From NCBI GenBank assembly GCA_900540945.1, contig UQHQ01000009.1, positions 1 to 64,000 of the forward strand: a stretch of 64,000 bases of DNA. The letters run 5' to 3'. The notes below the pieces were generated by a model. That model was not told the origin of the DNA. It made no database searches and worked only from the letters and a program-made list of their open reading frames with translations. Positions 9,295 to 19,338 of the stretch are shown here, one piece after another. This DNA comes from an uncultured Collinsella sp. (lineage in GTDB: Bacteria > Actinomycetota > Coriobacteriia > Coriobacteriales > Coriobacteriaceae). The position numbers and the translations under genes are program-made. Every line of letters begins with the position of its first letter. The first letter of the stretch is position 1.

Positions 9295-9339
9295 AATTTG
9301 TGCTATTGAGACCCAAAAGTGGTGACTTAGGGGAATCTT

Positions 9340-10056
9340 TTACGCGACGTTTTCGACCAGCTCGGCGACAATAGCGTCAAAGGCGGCAACCGGATCGTCG
9401 GCGCCGGTGATGGGACGGCCCACCACAATGTGGCTCGCACCGCGCTCGATAGCCTGGGAAGGCGTCGCCACGCGGGACTGGTCGCCTAAGGCGGCACCCA
9501 CCGGACGCACACCCGGAGTCACGATCAGAGCATCGGGACCCAGCAGCTCACGCATGTCGTGAGCCTCCATCGGCGAGCACACGATACCGTCGATGCCGTT
9601 GGCCTGAGCGAGCTTTGCCAGGCGGGCGGCCTCCTCGGCCACGGGCGACTCGACGCCGATCTCGCTCAAGGCATCCTGATTCATGCTCGTGAGCACGGTG
9701 ATGGCGACGAGCTTGGCGCGGTCCTCGCGCGCCTCCTCGGCACCCTCGCGGCAGGCAGCGAGCATGGCGCCCGAACCCAAGCCGTGAACCGAGAGCAGGT
9801 CGGCACCGGCAAGCGAGGCCGAACGGGCGGCGCCGCGAACCTGATGCGGAATATCATGGAACTTAAGGTCAAGGAAGACCTTAAAGCCCAGGTCCTTGAA
9901 CGTCTTGACGATCTGGGGACCCTCGGCGTAATAGAGCGTCATACCAACCTTGAGCCAGGCAGCATGGCCCGAAAGCTCGTGGGCGAGCTCGAGCGCACGC
10001 TCGCGGTCGCAGTCGAGAGCGACGATTACGCGGTCGCGGGCATCGGTCTCTAGCAT
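9340..10056 (-). CDS. pyrF: Orotidine 5'-phosphate decarboxylase
   Basis: 238 residues, typical of the short bacterial type I enzyme. The signature FLDLKFHDIPHQV carries the catalytic DxKxxD, and an early VIVALD strand and a late TPGVRP phosphate-binding loop fit the TIM barrel. It makes UMP, the last de novo step. I chose the ATG of MLETDARDRVIVALD; it overlaps the pyrD stop by seven bases, and the longer open frame lies within pyrD. Confidence 0.95.
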   Translation of the reverse strand: MLETDARDRVIVALDCDRERALELAHELSGHAAWLKVGMTLYYAEGPQIVKTFKDLGFKVFLDLKFHDIPHQVRGAARSASLAGADLLSVHGLGSGAMLAACREGAEEAREDRAKLVAITVLTSMNQDALSEIGVESPVAEEAARLAKLAQANGIDGIVCSPMEAHDMRELLGPDALIVTPGVRPVGAALGDQSRVATPSQAIERGASHIVVGRPITGADDPVAAFDAIVAELVENVA

Positions 10057-10973
10057 TCGAAGGCACCTACCAGTTCGTTGATGTCCTTCACGCCCTGGGA
10101 CTCGGCCCAGGCCTCGAGCTCGTGCGCGATCTTGAGCGAAGCGCACGGATCGACGAAGTTGGCCATGCCGACCGACACGCAGGTAGCGCCAGCCAGGATA
10201 AACTCGGCCGCATCTTCACCGGTCATGACGCCGCCGACACCGTTGATGGGGATATCGACGGCCTGGGCAACCTCCCAGACCATGCGCACGGCGATGTGGT
10301 GGCACAGCGGGCCCGAAAGACCGCCCTTGGGCTTGGCCACGCGGGACTTGCGTGTATGAACGTCGATGGCCATGCCCTGAATGGAGTTGATGACCGAAAG
10401 GCCGTCGGCGCCGGCAGCCTCGAGGGCCTTGGCGATCTCGGCGACGTTGACCGGCGCCATCTTCACGAACAGCGGCTTATCGGTCACCTTGCGGCAGGCA
10501 GCCATAACGGAAGAGGCGCCCTCGGGCGTGGAGCCCATGGCGGCACCGCCGGCGGCGATATTAGGGCAGCTGACGTTGATCTCGTAGCCGGCAGCCCAGG
10601 GGCACAGCTCGACATACATCTCGAGCGCGCGGACAAACTCCTCGACGGAGTGGCCGGCAACCTGACAGATGACCTGACAGCCGTCCTTGGACAGCTGTTC
10701 GAGCCACGGACCGGACTCGCGGGCAAAAGCGGCCACGCCGGGGTTCTGAAGGCCCACGGAGTTGATCATGCCGCCGGGAATCTCGGCCATGCGGGGCGCG
10801 GGGTTGCCGGGCCAGGGCTCGGCAGCGCAACCCTTGGTGGTGATGGCGCCCAGCTGGGAAACATCAAAGAAGTTCTGGAACTGCCAACCGTAGCCAAAGG
10901 TACCGGCTGCGGTGTTGATGGGGTTCTGCATCTTGACGCCGCCGAAATCGACGGCCATGTTCACGGTACCCAC
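10050..10973 (-). CDS. pyrD: Dihydroorotate dehydrogenase B, catalytic subunit
   Basis: 307 residues with the chosen GTG. MAVDFGGVKMQNPINTAAGTFGYGW is the class 1B N-terminus, the catalytic cysteine lies in INVSCPN, and glycine loops for FMN phosphate (NGVGGVMTGEDAAEFILAGA) follow. With PyrK it forms the NAD-dependent enzyme that oxidises dihydroorotate to orotate. The start is uncertain: the GTG at 10973 overlaps the pyrK stop (TAGTG) with an AGGTGG site upstream, but the ATG at 10958 is also possible. Extra open frame further upstream is pyrK. Confidence 0.94.
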   Translation of the reverse strand: MGTVNMAVDFGGVKMQNPINTAAGTFGYGWQFQNFFDVSQLGAITTKGCAAEPWPGNPAPRMAEIPGGMINSVGLQNPGVAAFARESGPWLEQLSKDGCQVICQVAGHSVEEFVRALEMYVELCPWAAGYEINVSCPNIAAGGAAMGSTPEGASSVMAACRKVTDKPLFVKMAPVNVAEIAKALEAAGADGLSVINSIQGMAIDVHTRKSRVAKPKGGLSGPLCHHIAVRMVWEVAQAVDIPINGVGGVMTGEDAAEFILAGATCVSVGMANFVDPCASLKIAHELEAWAESQGVKDINELVGAFEC

Positions 10974-11761
10974 TAGAAGACCACCACCTTGGAAGCATCG
11001 AACACGGGGCCGCACATGCAAGCGCCCTTCATACCGTCGACCGTCTCGACATTGCAGGTGTTGCAGGCGCCAAAGCCACAGCTCATCATGCGCTCAAGCG
11101 ACACCTCGCAGTACGCACCGGCCTCGGCGGCGGCGGCGACTTTCTTCATCATGACAGCGGGGCCGCAGCTGGCCACGTAGTCGTAGCCGCCCTCGCCGAG
11201 CAGCTCGGCGGCAGGATCGGTGCAAAAACCGTGCGTGCCAAGCGAACCGTCGTCAGTGCAAACGTTGACCGTGTCGCACAAAGCGCGGAACTCATCGATG
11301 CCCACGGCCTTGGACGCGGTACCAAAGCCCAGGCACACGTCGACAGCCACACCCTGCTCGGCAAGCTTACCGGCAAGGCACAGCACGGGCGGAACGCCGA
11401 TGCCGCCCGCCACGAGCAGCGCCTTCCTGGTGCCCTCGGGCACGAACCAGCCGCGGCCGCCAGGACCCAGCAGATTAGAGGTGGAGCCGGGGCCCATCTG
11501 CGACAGACGACGGGTGTCGTCGCCCACGACGGCGTACCACAGCTCGACGGTGCCGGCCTGGGCGTCGGCGCGATAGAAGCTCAGGGGCACGCGAAGCAGC
11601 GAGGACGCATCACCGGGCACGGCAATGTTCACAAACTGACCGGGCTTGAGCGCACTTGCAAGCTTGGGGGCCGAGATGACGAGCGAGAAGATGCCGTCGG
11701 CGATCTCCTGGTTCGAGACGACCTCGAAGTCGTGCATGCGTGCAGTGGAAGGTGTGGGCAT
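10973..11761 (-). CDS. pyrK: Dihydroorotate dehydrogenase B, electron-transfer subunit
   Basis: 262 residues. A ferredoxin-reductase-like FAD domain (PGQFVNIAVPGD, LRVPLSFYR) is followed by an NAD-binding domain (LLVAGGIGVPPVLCLA). The C-terminal [2Fe-2S] site is C-x4-C-x2-C-x11-C in CGFGACNTC...C. It passes electrons from PyrD to NAD. GGAG lies six bases before the ATG. A hairpin in the 92-base gap separates it from pyrC. Confidence 0.95.
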   Translation of the reverse strand: MPTPSTARMHDFEVVSNQEIADGIFSLVISAPKLASALKPGQFVNIAVPGDASSLLRVPLSFYRADAQAGTVELWYAVVGDDTRRLSQMGPGSTSNLLGPGGRGWFVPEGTRKALLVAGGIGVPPVLCLAGKLAEQGVAVDVCLGFGTASKAVGIDEFRALCDTVNVCTDDGSLGTHGFCTDPAAELLGEGGYDYVASCGPAVMMKKVAAAAEAGAYCEVSLERMMSCGFGACNTCNVETVDGMKGACMCGPVFDASKVVVF

Positions 11762-11803
11762 AGACGCTCCAATCCCCCATGCGGTTGCATGGTCAAAACG
11801 AAC

Positions 11804-11833
11804 AGAAAGCGCGGCACCGCAAGGGCACCGCGC
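11804..11833 (-). terminator. Intra-operon hairpin between pyrC and pyrK
   Basis: Minus strand: GCGCGGTGCC pairs with GGTGCCGCGC (two G-T wobbles) around a five-base loop, then TTTCTGTT. It resembles a weak terminator or an RNA-processing hairpin and could lower pyrKDF expression relative to pyrRBC. Function is inferred. Confidence 0.45.
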
Positions 11834-11853
11834 ACAAAAGCGATAAGGCTATG

Positions 11854-13126
11854 CTAGCAGATGCAGCCGTCGGCGAGCGTCTGCTTACCGCCGACAAACA
11901 CATCGGTGGCACGACCGGTGAGCGTGCGGCCGGCGAAACCGGAGTTCTCAGCACGCGACTCGTAGCCGTCCTCGCCGACCGTCCAGGTTGCGGCGGGGTC
12001 GAACACGGTCAGGTCGGCAACGGAGCCCGTCTTGACCTGAACCTGATCAAGGCCCAGGATCTCACGCGGCTTGATGGCCATGAGCTCGACCATGCGGGCC
12101 ATGCTCATCTTGCCCGTGTTGACCAGCTCGGTGAGCACAAGCGACAGCGAGGTCTCGAGGCCGATCATGCCAAAGGGCGCAAGCTCGAACTCTCGGGCCT
12201 TCTCCCACGGGGTGTGGGGAGCATGATCAGTGACGATAACGTCGACGGTGCCGTCGATGACACCCTGACGGATGGCCTCGGCATCCTCGTCGGTGCGAAG
12301 CGGCGGATTGACCTTGAGCGAGGTGTTGTAGGTCTCGTCCAGGTCGTTCTCGGTCAGGAACATGTGGTGCGGGGTGGCCTCGCAGGTAACCTGAACGCCA
12401 GCGGCCTTACCGGCACGCACGATCTCCAGGCCATGGGCGGTGGAGATGTGCTGGATGTGCAGCTTGGCACCGGTCAGCTTGGCGATCTCGATGTCGCGAG
12501 CGATCTGGAGCTCCTCGCCGGCAGCCGACCAGCCCTCGAGAGCCAGACGGGTCGAGACCTTGCCCTCGTTGATCTGGCCGTGGCCGACCAGGTCCTCGTC
12601 CTGGCAGTGGCTCATAAAGACCTTGCCGAACATCTTGCCGTAGTCCATGCAGCGACGGAGCATGCCCGCGCCCTGCACGCCGCGACCGTCGTCGGTAAAG
12701 GCAACGGCGCCGTGGGCGACCATATCGCCCATCTCGGACATGGCCTCGCCCTTAAGACCGCGGGTCATGGCGCCCGACGGATAGACGCGGCAGTGACCGA
12801 CCTCGGCAGCGCGGGACTTGACGAACTCCACGACGGTGCCGTTATCGGTGACGGGATCGGTGTTGGGCATGGCGCACACGCCGGTGAAGCCGCCCTTGGC
12901 AGCTGCGCGGGTGCCGCTCTCGATGTCCTCTTTGACCTCGTAGCCGGGCTCGCGAAGGTGAACGTGCATATCCACCAGGCCGGGGACGAGGTACTTGCCG
13001 GAAAGGTCGCGGACCTCGGCTCCCTCGACGGCGAGATTCTCGCCGACCTCGGCGATCTTGTCGCCGTCAATCAGGACGTCAACGACACCGTCAAGCTCGA
13101 CGGACGGGTCGACGACGTGGGCATTC

Positions 13127-13143
<17 letters not shown>
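11854..13143 (-). CDS. pyrC: Dihydroorotase, class I
   Basis: 429 residues, normal for Gram-positive-type PyrC. The zinc ligand motif MHVHLREPG and the barrel motif HISTAHGLEIVRAGKAAG are clear, with VTDHAPHTPWEK near the end. It cyclises carbamoyl aspartate to dihydroorotate. The ATG of MALLLKNAHVV has TTGGAGG eight bases upstream and overlaps the pyrB end by 17 bases. The upstream open frame is out-of-frame pyrB sequence. Confidence 0.96.
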
Positions 13144-14672
<1,529 letters not shown>

Positions 14673-14699
14673 TCACATGTCTTGACTGCTGACACAGTC

Positions 14700-14788
14700 A
14701 AAAAAATAGATGCCCGACCGCTCAAAGCGGACCAGACACCCACAGGAAGGGCTGCTCTTTGGCAGCTATGTAATTCCATGTGGGTATC
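14700..14788 (-). promoter_or_regulatory. pyr operon leader with alternative hairpins (candidate PyrR attenuator)
   Basis: Read on the minus strand, the leader holds: a 10-bp stem joining GATACCCACA (14779-14788) to TGTGGGTGTC (14735-14744); within it a hairpin GCTGC-caaaga-GCAGC; then CCGCT-TTG-AGCGG (14718-14730), followed after about 11 bases by seven T (14700-14706). Distal-arm bases lie beside the terminator-like hairpin, as in attenuators. I could not place a clear PyrR consensus loop, so the mechanism is inferred from the gene it precedes. Confidence 0.55.
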
Positions 14789-14913
14789 TCGTACCCCTTT
14801 AATGGCCAAGGGATAGTGTAGCCAACCTCGAGCTTAATTGCGAGCATAAATACAGAGCAATCCGTAAACGCAGCCCAATGCTCAATAAACCTATATATAT
14901 TTGTGGGACGAGC

Positions 14914-14942
14914 TTGAAAACGTACGAACGAGCTGGCATAAT
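14914..14942 (+). promoter_or_regulatory. Promoter upstream of rpmB (P1)
   Basis: Plus strand: -35 TTGAAA, 17-base spacer, -10 CATAAT. It lies about 170 bases before rpmB, in the divergent pyrR-rpmB gap (14661-15111), which otherwise holds only the pyr leader and a second rpmB promoter. Confidence 0.45.
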
Positions 14943-15047
14943 CCCCTCTGCTGCACGCAAATCGGATCTACGTCCAGGGCCGTGGCGTGAGCACTATCGC
15001 CAAAAGAGAAATATCTCTGTGTAGATTACGCACAGGGAGCTGCTTCT

Positions 15048-15057
15048 GTGCTATAGT
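15048..15057 (+). promoter_or_regulatory. Extended -10 promoter of rpmB (P2)
   Basis: Plus strand GTGCTATAGT: an extended -10 identical to the one upstream of rpsT, about 55 bases before the rpmB ATG. The -35 is poor, as is common with extended -10 promoters. Confidence 0.5.
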
Positions 15058-15111
15058 TCAGGCTTGTTTGTTAACGCGACATGTTCGTTTGTCGCCCAAG
15101 GAGGGTCAGTT

Positions 15112-15300
15112 ATGTCCAAAGTTTGCGAAGTTTGCGGTAAGCACCCCGTTGCCGGTCGCTCCATCAGCCACTCTCACCGCGTCACCAACCGTAAGTTCCG
15201 CCCCAACATCCAGCGCGTCTACGTCGTCGTCGATGGTCACCGTCGCAAGATGAACGTTTGCTCCACCTGCCTCAAGTCCGGCAAGGTTGCGCGCTCCTAA
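15112..15300 (+). CDS. rpmB: 50S ribosomal protein L28, zinc-binding type
   Basis: 62 residues. MSKVCEVCGKHPVAGRSISHSHRVTNRKF is the bL28 signature. Two CxxC pairs (CEVC and CSTC) form a zinc ribbon, so this is the C+ paralogue type that depends on zinc. The ATG is preceded by AAGGAGG at seven bases. It is a single-gene unit, divergent from the pyr operon, with a strong terminator behind it. Confidence 0.97.
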   Translation: MSKVCEVCGKHPVAGRSISHSHRVTNRKFRPNIQRVYVVVDGHRRKMNVCSTCLKSGKVARS

Positions 15301-15369
15301 ATAAGGTCTTACCAACAAGTACCTCGGACTCTCCGGGTCAAAGACCTCGCGTTCACATAGAACTTACCA

Positions 15370-15401
15370 AAGGCGCTCTCCCCTACGGAGGGCGCCTTTT
15401 T
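15370..15401 (+). terminator. Intrinsic terminator of rpmB
   Basis: AAGGCGC-CTCC pairs with GGAG-GCGCCTT around a short loop, followed by a T-run. The left repeat of the RAYT element begins immediately after it. Confidence 0.85.
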
Positions 15402-15404
15402 GCA

Positions 15405-15455
15405 CTCATTCGGGACAGACTTACATGAGTGTTTTCACGCATTGGGGACAGACAT
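15405..15455 (+). repeat. Left arm of the RAYT-flanking inverted repeat (REP-like)
   Basis: This 51-base block matches the reverse complement of 16402-16452 at 46 of 51 positions. It holds two direct copies of CATT-n-GGGACAG and between them an imperfect hairpin ATGAGTG-tttt-CACGCAT. A hairpin beside a conserved GGGAC core is typical of REP sequences processed by a RAYT. Confidence 0.75.
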
Positions 15456-15496
15456 GACGCACGCATGCGGCGTCCCGATCGGCTCCGGCCCCTATC

Positions 15497-16273
15497 TCAC
15501 GCTGCATCCTTCCAGCCTGCAGTAGCCTTGGTCACGCTTGTGGCGCCGATACCGGTGATACGGGCAATTTGCTTGACCGTGAGATGTGCCCGCCTGAGCC
15601 TCAGCAGGCAGGCATCGCGCTCGGGGCGTGGCAGGGCCTTGAGTAGCGCAGGATCTATGCTCGGCAGGACTTCGCGCGCAACGGAAAGAGCCTCCTCATC
15701 GGGGATCCGCCGGCGCGGAAGAACCTCCACTGACCAGATGCGCCCGCCAACTTTCTTGAGATGCTCGCAATAGCGACGGGAGCCTCCGACAACATCGAGC
15801 ATAGGGGCCGCATCACAAATGTCAAAGGGATCATAGCCCAGCTGATATGCCTTATAGCTTGACCAGCGGTACGCCTCGAGCGAGTCAAGCGCACCCTTCA
15901 CGGGATTGAGATGAATATAGTCGAGCAGCTGCACTGCCTGCGTGTCCGACTCAACTGCGACCCGCGAATAGCGATTGTCAAACAGATGTCCCGTTCTCCC
16001 CGTTTTCCCATTGAAATACTTAGCATATGCCGTCAGCGCGCACTGCATTGCCTTTGAAAGGTTGTCAAATGGGTCATCAACCATCAAATGGAAGTGGTTG
16101 TCCATAAGGCACCAAGCCAACACCGCCACGTCATGGCGCGCAAACCTGTCCGAGATATCCGATAAGAAACGATAACGGTCGGAGTCATCTTCAAAAATAA
16201 TCTGTTTGGAGTTGCCGCGGTCAAAGACGTGGTAATAGCCGGTGATCGAAACGGCACGGGCGCATCGGGGCAT
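15497..16273 (-). mobile_element. REP-associated tyrosine transposase (RAYT, Y1/HUH family)
   Basis: 258 residues. PRCARAVSITGYYHVFDRGN opens the Y1 transposase domain; the metal-binding HUH motif is HFH in MDNHFHLMV, and YIHLNPVKGAL carries the catalytic tyrosine region. A C-terminal helix-turn-helix-like tail (LTVKQIARITGIGATSVTKA) is basic. RAYTs nick single-stranded DNA next to REP hairpins; most are single-copy domesticated genes. GGAG lies six bases before the chosen ATG. It sits alone between rpmB and adhE, inside an inverted repeat, and appears intact. Confidence 0.9.
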
Positions 16274-16401
16274 AATCTCTCCTTTCAAAGCTGTACAGGC
16301 AACACCTAAAAGGAGAGAAGAAACGCAAAATGCTGAGCCTGTGACCTATTTATATCCAATGAGTGGCAACAACAGGCCCAGAACGGCAAAATGACAAATC
16401 G

Positions 16402-16452
16402 ATGTCTGTCCCAAATGAGTGAAAGCACTCATGTAAGCCTGTCCCCAATGAG
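16402..16452 (-). repeat. Right arm of the RAYT-flanking inverted repeat (REP-like)
   Basis: Inverted copy of 15405-15455 with five differences. Its hairpin is perfect here: ATGAGTG-aaag-CACTCAT. It is flanked on both sides by GTCC-C-n-AATGAG, the complement of the CTCATT-n-GGGAC core. Confidence 0.75.
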
Positions 16453-16479
16453 CGGGGCGATGCTATAGGATAGTTTAGT

Positions 16480-16509
16480 TAAAACGCTTCAGTATATTGA
16501 AGCGTTTTA
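16480..16509. promoter_or_regulatory. 30-base perfect palindrome upstream of adhE, candidate operator
   Basis: Arms TAAAACGCTTCA and TGAAGCGTTTTA pair perfectly over 12 bases around a six-base centre. It lies about 45 bases upstream of the adhE extended -10 and is not followed by a clean T-run. I favour a repressor or redox-sensor site over a terminator, although an RNA hairpin is possible. It does not match the usual Rex consensus. Confidence 0.45.
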
Positions 16510-16552
16510 GTGTGCCTTTTACAGGAATCTGACCGTTCGCCGAATAATTTCT

Positions 16553-16561
16553 TGCTATCAT
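16553..16561 (+). promoter_or_regulatory. Extended -10 promoter of adhE
   Basis: TGCTATCAT about 40 bases before the adhE ATG. The same nine bases precede pyrH and rpsB in this window. No clear -35 at 17 bases. Confidence 0.55.
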
Positions 16562-16601
16562 GCAAGGCGTAGGGTAAATCTCCGATCGCAAGGAGACACA
16601 A

Positions 16602-19250
16602 ATGGTGAAAAAGTCACCGGAAAACACTACTCCCGCCATCGTGGACAACGTGGAGGCGCTTGAGGCCAAACTCAAATCTATGCGTGAGGCCCAGGCTAAA
16701 TTCGCTGAGTACACTCAGGAGCAGGTAGACAAGATCTTCTACGAGGCTGCTATGGCCGCCAACAAGGCTCGTATTCCTTTGGCCAAGCTCGCCATCGAGG
16801 AGACAGGCCGTGGCGTTCTCGAGGACAAGGTCATCAAGAACCACTACGCCGCTGAGTACATCTACAACGCTTACAAGAACACCAAGACCTGCGGTGTCAT
16901 CGAGCGCGACGACGCTTACGGCATCACCAAGGTCGCCGAGCCGATCGGTATCGTTGGCGCTGTCATCCCGACCACCAACCCGACCTCCACGGCCATCTTC
17001 AAGACGCTCATCTGCCTGAAGACCCGTAACGCCATCATCATCTCCCCGCACCCGGCAGCCGCCAAGTGCACCATCGCCGCCGCCAAGCTCGTTCTCGACG
17101 CAGCTGTCAAGGCCGGTGCTCCTGAGGGCATCATCGGCTGGGTCGACAAGCCGTCCATCGAGCTGACCAACATGGTCATGCGCGACGTCGACATCATTCT
17201 CGCAACCGGTGGCCCGGGCATGGTCAAGGCTGCTTACTCCTCCGGTAAGCCCGCACTCGGCGTCGGCGCCGGCAACACCCCGGTCATCATCGACGATACC
17301 GCGGACATCAAGCTCGCCGTCAACTCCATCATCCACTCCAAGACGTTCGACAACGGCATGATCTGCGCTTCCGAGCAGTCCGTCACCGTCCTCGACTCCA
17401 TCTACAAGGATGTCAAGGCTGAGTTCCAGCGTCGCGGCTGCTACTTCGTCAAGCAGGGTGCCGAGATGGACGCCCTGCGTGCCGCCATGTTCAAGAACGG
17501 CGCACTCGATCACCGCATCCCCGGCATGGCTGCCGCCAAGATCGCCGAGCTCGCCGGCATCGAGGTTCCCGCCAAGACCAAGATCCTGATCGCCGAGGTC
17601 ACCTCCACCGATCCCGAGAAGGAAGAGTTCTCCCACGAGAAGCTCTCCCCGGTCCTCGCTATGTATCACGCCAAGGACTTCCAGGAGGCCGTTGACAAGG
17701 CAGAGCACCTCGTCCTCGCAGGTGGCCCGGGCCACACCGCCTCTCTCTACGTGCACCCGGCACAGAGCGAGAAGATCGCTAAGTTCCAGCACGTCATGAA
17801 GGCCTGCCGCATCGTCATCAACACCCCGTCCTCGCACGGCGGCATCGGTGACCTCTACAACTTCGGCATGAAGCCGTCTCTAACCCTGGGCTGCGGCTCC
17901 TGGGGTGGCAACTCCGTCTCCGAGAACGTTGGGGTGAAGCACTTGATCAACGTCAAGACCGTGGCAGAGCGCCGCGAGAACATGCTGTGGTTCCGCGCAC
18001 CCGAGAAGGTCTACTTCAAGAAGGGCTGCACGCCCGTCGCACTCGACGAGCTCGGCACCGTAATGGGCAAGAAGCGCGCCTTCATCGTTACCGACCAGTT
18101 CCTCTTCAAGAATGGCAACACTCGTGCCATCGAGGCCAAGCTCGATGAGATGGGCATCGCTCACGACTGCTTCTACGACGTTGAGCCCGATCCCTCCCTG
18201 CAGTGCGCACGTCGCGGCGCCAAGCAGATGACGCTCTTCGAGCCGGATGTCATCATCGCCGTCGGCGGCGGTTCCGCAATGGACGCCGGCAAGATCATGT
18301 GGATGATGTACGAGCACCCCGAGGCGAACTTCGAGGACATGGCCATGGACTTCATGGACATCCGCAAGCGTATCTTCACCTTCCCCGAGATGGGCAAGAA
18401 GGCTTACTTCGTCGCCGTCCCGACCTCTTCGGGCACTGGCTCCGAGTGCACGCCGTTCGCCATCATCACCGACAAGGAGACCGGCATCAAGTGGCCGCTC
18501 GCCGACTACGCGCTGCTCCCCAACATGGCTATCGTCGACGCCGACAACTGCATGACCGCCCCGAAGGGCCTCACCGCAGCTTCCGGTATTGACGTCATGA
18601 CCCACGCCATCGAGTCCTACGTCTCCATCATGGCTTCCGATTACACCAAGGGCCTCTCCGAGCGCGCCGCAAAGCTCGTCTTCGAGAACCTCCCGAGCTC
18701 CTTCACCAACGGTGCCAAGGATCCGCACGCTCGCGAGGAGATGCACAACGCATCCTGCATGGCCGGTATGGCATTCGGTAACGCCTTCCTGGGCCTCAAC
18801 CACTCCATGGCCCACAAGCTCGGCGCTTTCCATCACCTGCCCCACGGCCTCGCAAACGCCGTCATCCTGACCCGCGTTATGCGCTACAACGCCGCCGAGG
18901 CTCCCGTCAAGATGGGTACCTTCTCCCAGTATCCTTACCCCAACGCGCTGCACAACTACGCCGAGATGGCCAAGTACTGCGGCATCGAGGGCAAGGACGA
19001 CAAGGAGGTCTTCGAGAACTTCATCACGAAGCTCGAAGAGCTCAAGGACTTCATCGGTGTCAAGAAGACCATCGCCGACTACGGTGTTGACGAGCAGTAC
19101 TTCCTCGACACCCTCGACGAGATGACCGAGCAGGCATTCAACGACCAGTGCACCGGCGCTAACCCGCGCTACCCGCTCATGAGCGAGATCAAGGAGCTCT
19201 ACCTGGACGCCTACTACGGCCGCGAGCCCCAGGACTACGCCGTCTGCTAG
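16602..19250 (+). CDS. adhE: Bifunctional acetaldehyde-CoA/alcohol dehydrogenase
   Basis: 882 residues, full-length AdhE. The N-terminal half is an aldehyde dehydrogenase with catalytic Cys255 in GMICASEQSV; the C-terminal half is an iron alcohol dehydrogenase with GGGSAMDAGK and the metal-binding region GLNHSMAHKLGAFHHLPHG. It reduces acetyl-CoA to ethanol with two NADH, the main NAD-regenerating route in many anaerobes, and family members form spirosome filaments. Codon use is strongly biased to C-ending codons and AAG, which suggests high expression. AAGGAG lies seven bases before the ATG. Confidence 0.97.
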   Translation: MVKKSPENTTPAIVDNVEALEAKLKSMREAQAKFAEYTQEQVDKIFYEAAMAANKARIPLAKLAIEETGRGVLEDKVIKNHYAAEYIYNAYKNTKTCGVIERDDAYGITKVAEPIGIVGAVIPTTNPTSTAIFKTLICLKTRNAIIISPHPAAAKCTIAAAKLVLDAAVKAGAPEGIIGWVDKPSIELTNMVMRDVDIILATGGPGMVKAAYSSGKPALGVGAGNTPVIIDDTADIKLAVNSIIHSKTFDNGMICASEQSVTVLDSIYKDVKAEFQRRGCYFVKQGAEMDALRAAMFKNGALDHRIPGMAAAKIAELAGIEVPAKTKILIAEVTSTDPEKEEFSHEKLSPVLAMYHAKDFQEAVDKAEHLVLAGGPGHTASLYVHPAQSEKIAKFQHVMKACRIVINTPSSHGGIGDLYNFGMKPSLTLGCGSWGGNSVSENVGVKHLINVKTVAERRENMLWFRAPEKVYFKKGCTPVALDELGTVMGKKRAFIVTDQFLFKNGNTRAIEAKLDEMGIAHDCFYDVEPDPSLQCARRGAKQMTLFEPDVIIAVGGGSAMDAGKIMWMMYEHPEANFEDMAMDFMDIRKRIFTFPEMGKKAYFVAVPTSSGTGSECTPFAIITDKETGIKWPLADYALLPNMAIVDADNCMTAPKGLTAASGIDVMTHAIESYVSIMASDYTKGLSERAAKLVFENLPSSFTNGAKDPHAREEMHNASCMAGMAFGNAFLGLNHSMAHKLGAFHHLPHGLANAVILTRVMRYNAAEAPVKMGTFSQYPYPNALHNYAEMAKYCGIEGKDDKEVFENFITKLEELKDFIGVKKTIADYGVDEQYFLDTLDEMTEQAFNDQCTGANPRYPLMSEIKELYLDAYYGREPQDYAVC

Positions 19251-19270
19251 TTTTTAGCACGGTTATTTGC

Positions 19271-19304
19271 GGCGGGGGTGCACGGGTGTACGCACGCCCC
19301 CGCC
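19271..19304 (+). terminator. GC-rich hairpin after adhE
   Basis: GGCGGGGG pairs with CCCCCGCC, extended by TGC/GCA, with no good T-run after it. It may terminate part of the adhE transcripts or stabilise their 3' end, leaving some read-through into the next gene 34 bases on. Confidence 0.5.
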
Positions 19305-19338
19305 GTTGCTTCTATCGCATCGTTGAAAGGATGCAATC

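Larger units (their letters stand above)
16274..16601. other. 328-base gap between the RAYT gene and adhE
   Basis: From left to right it holds the divergent RAYT 5' end, the right REP-like repeat (16402-16452), a 30-base palindrome (16480-16509), an extended -10 (16553-16561) and the adhE ribosome site AAGGAG. I see no small gene or tRNA in it. Confidence 0.7.

Noticed and set aside
15497..16273. Active IS200/IS605 insertion sequence
   Set aside because: No tnpB, no subterminal IS ends and no visible target duplication. The IHLNPV motif, C-terminal tail and REP-like arms fit a RAYT better.
16480..16509. Palindrome as a simple terminator
   Set aside because: No gene ends upstream on the plus strand within reach, and the following T-run is interrupted; an operator is more likely, though not proven.
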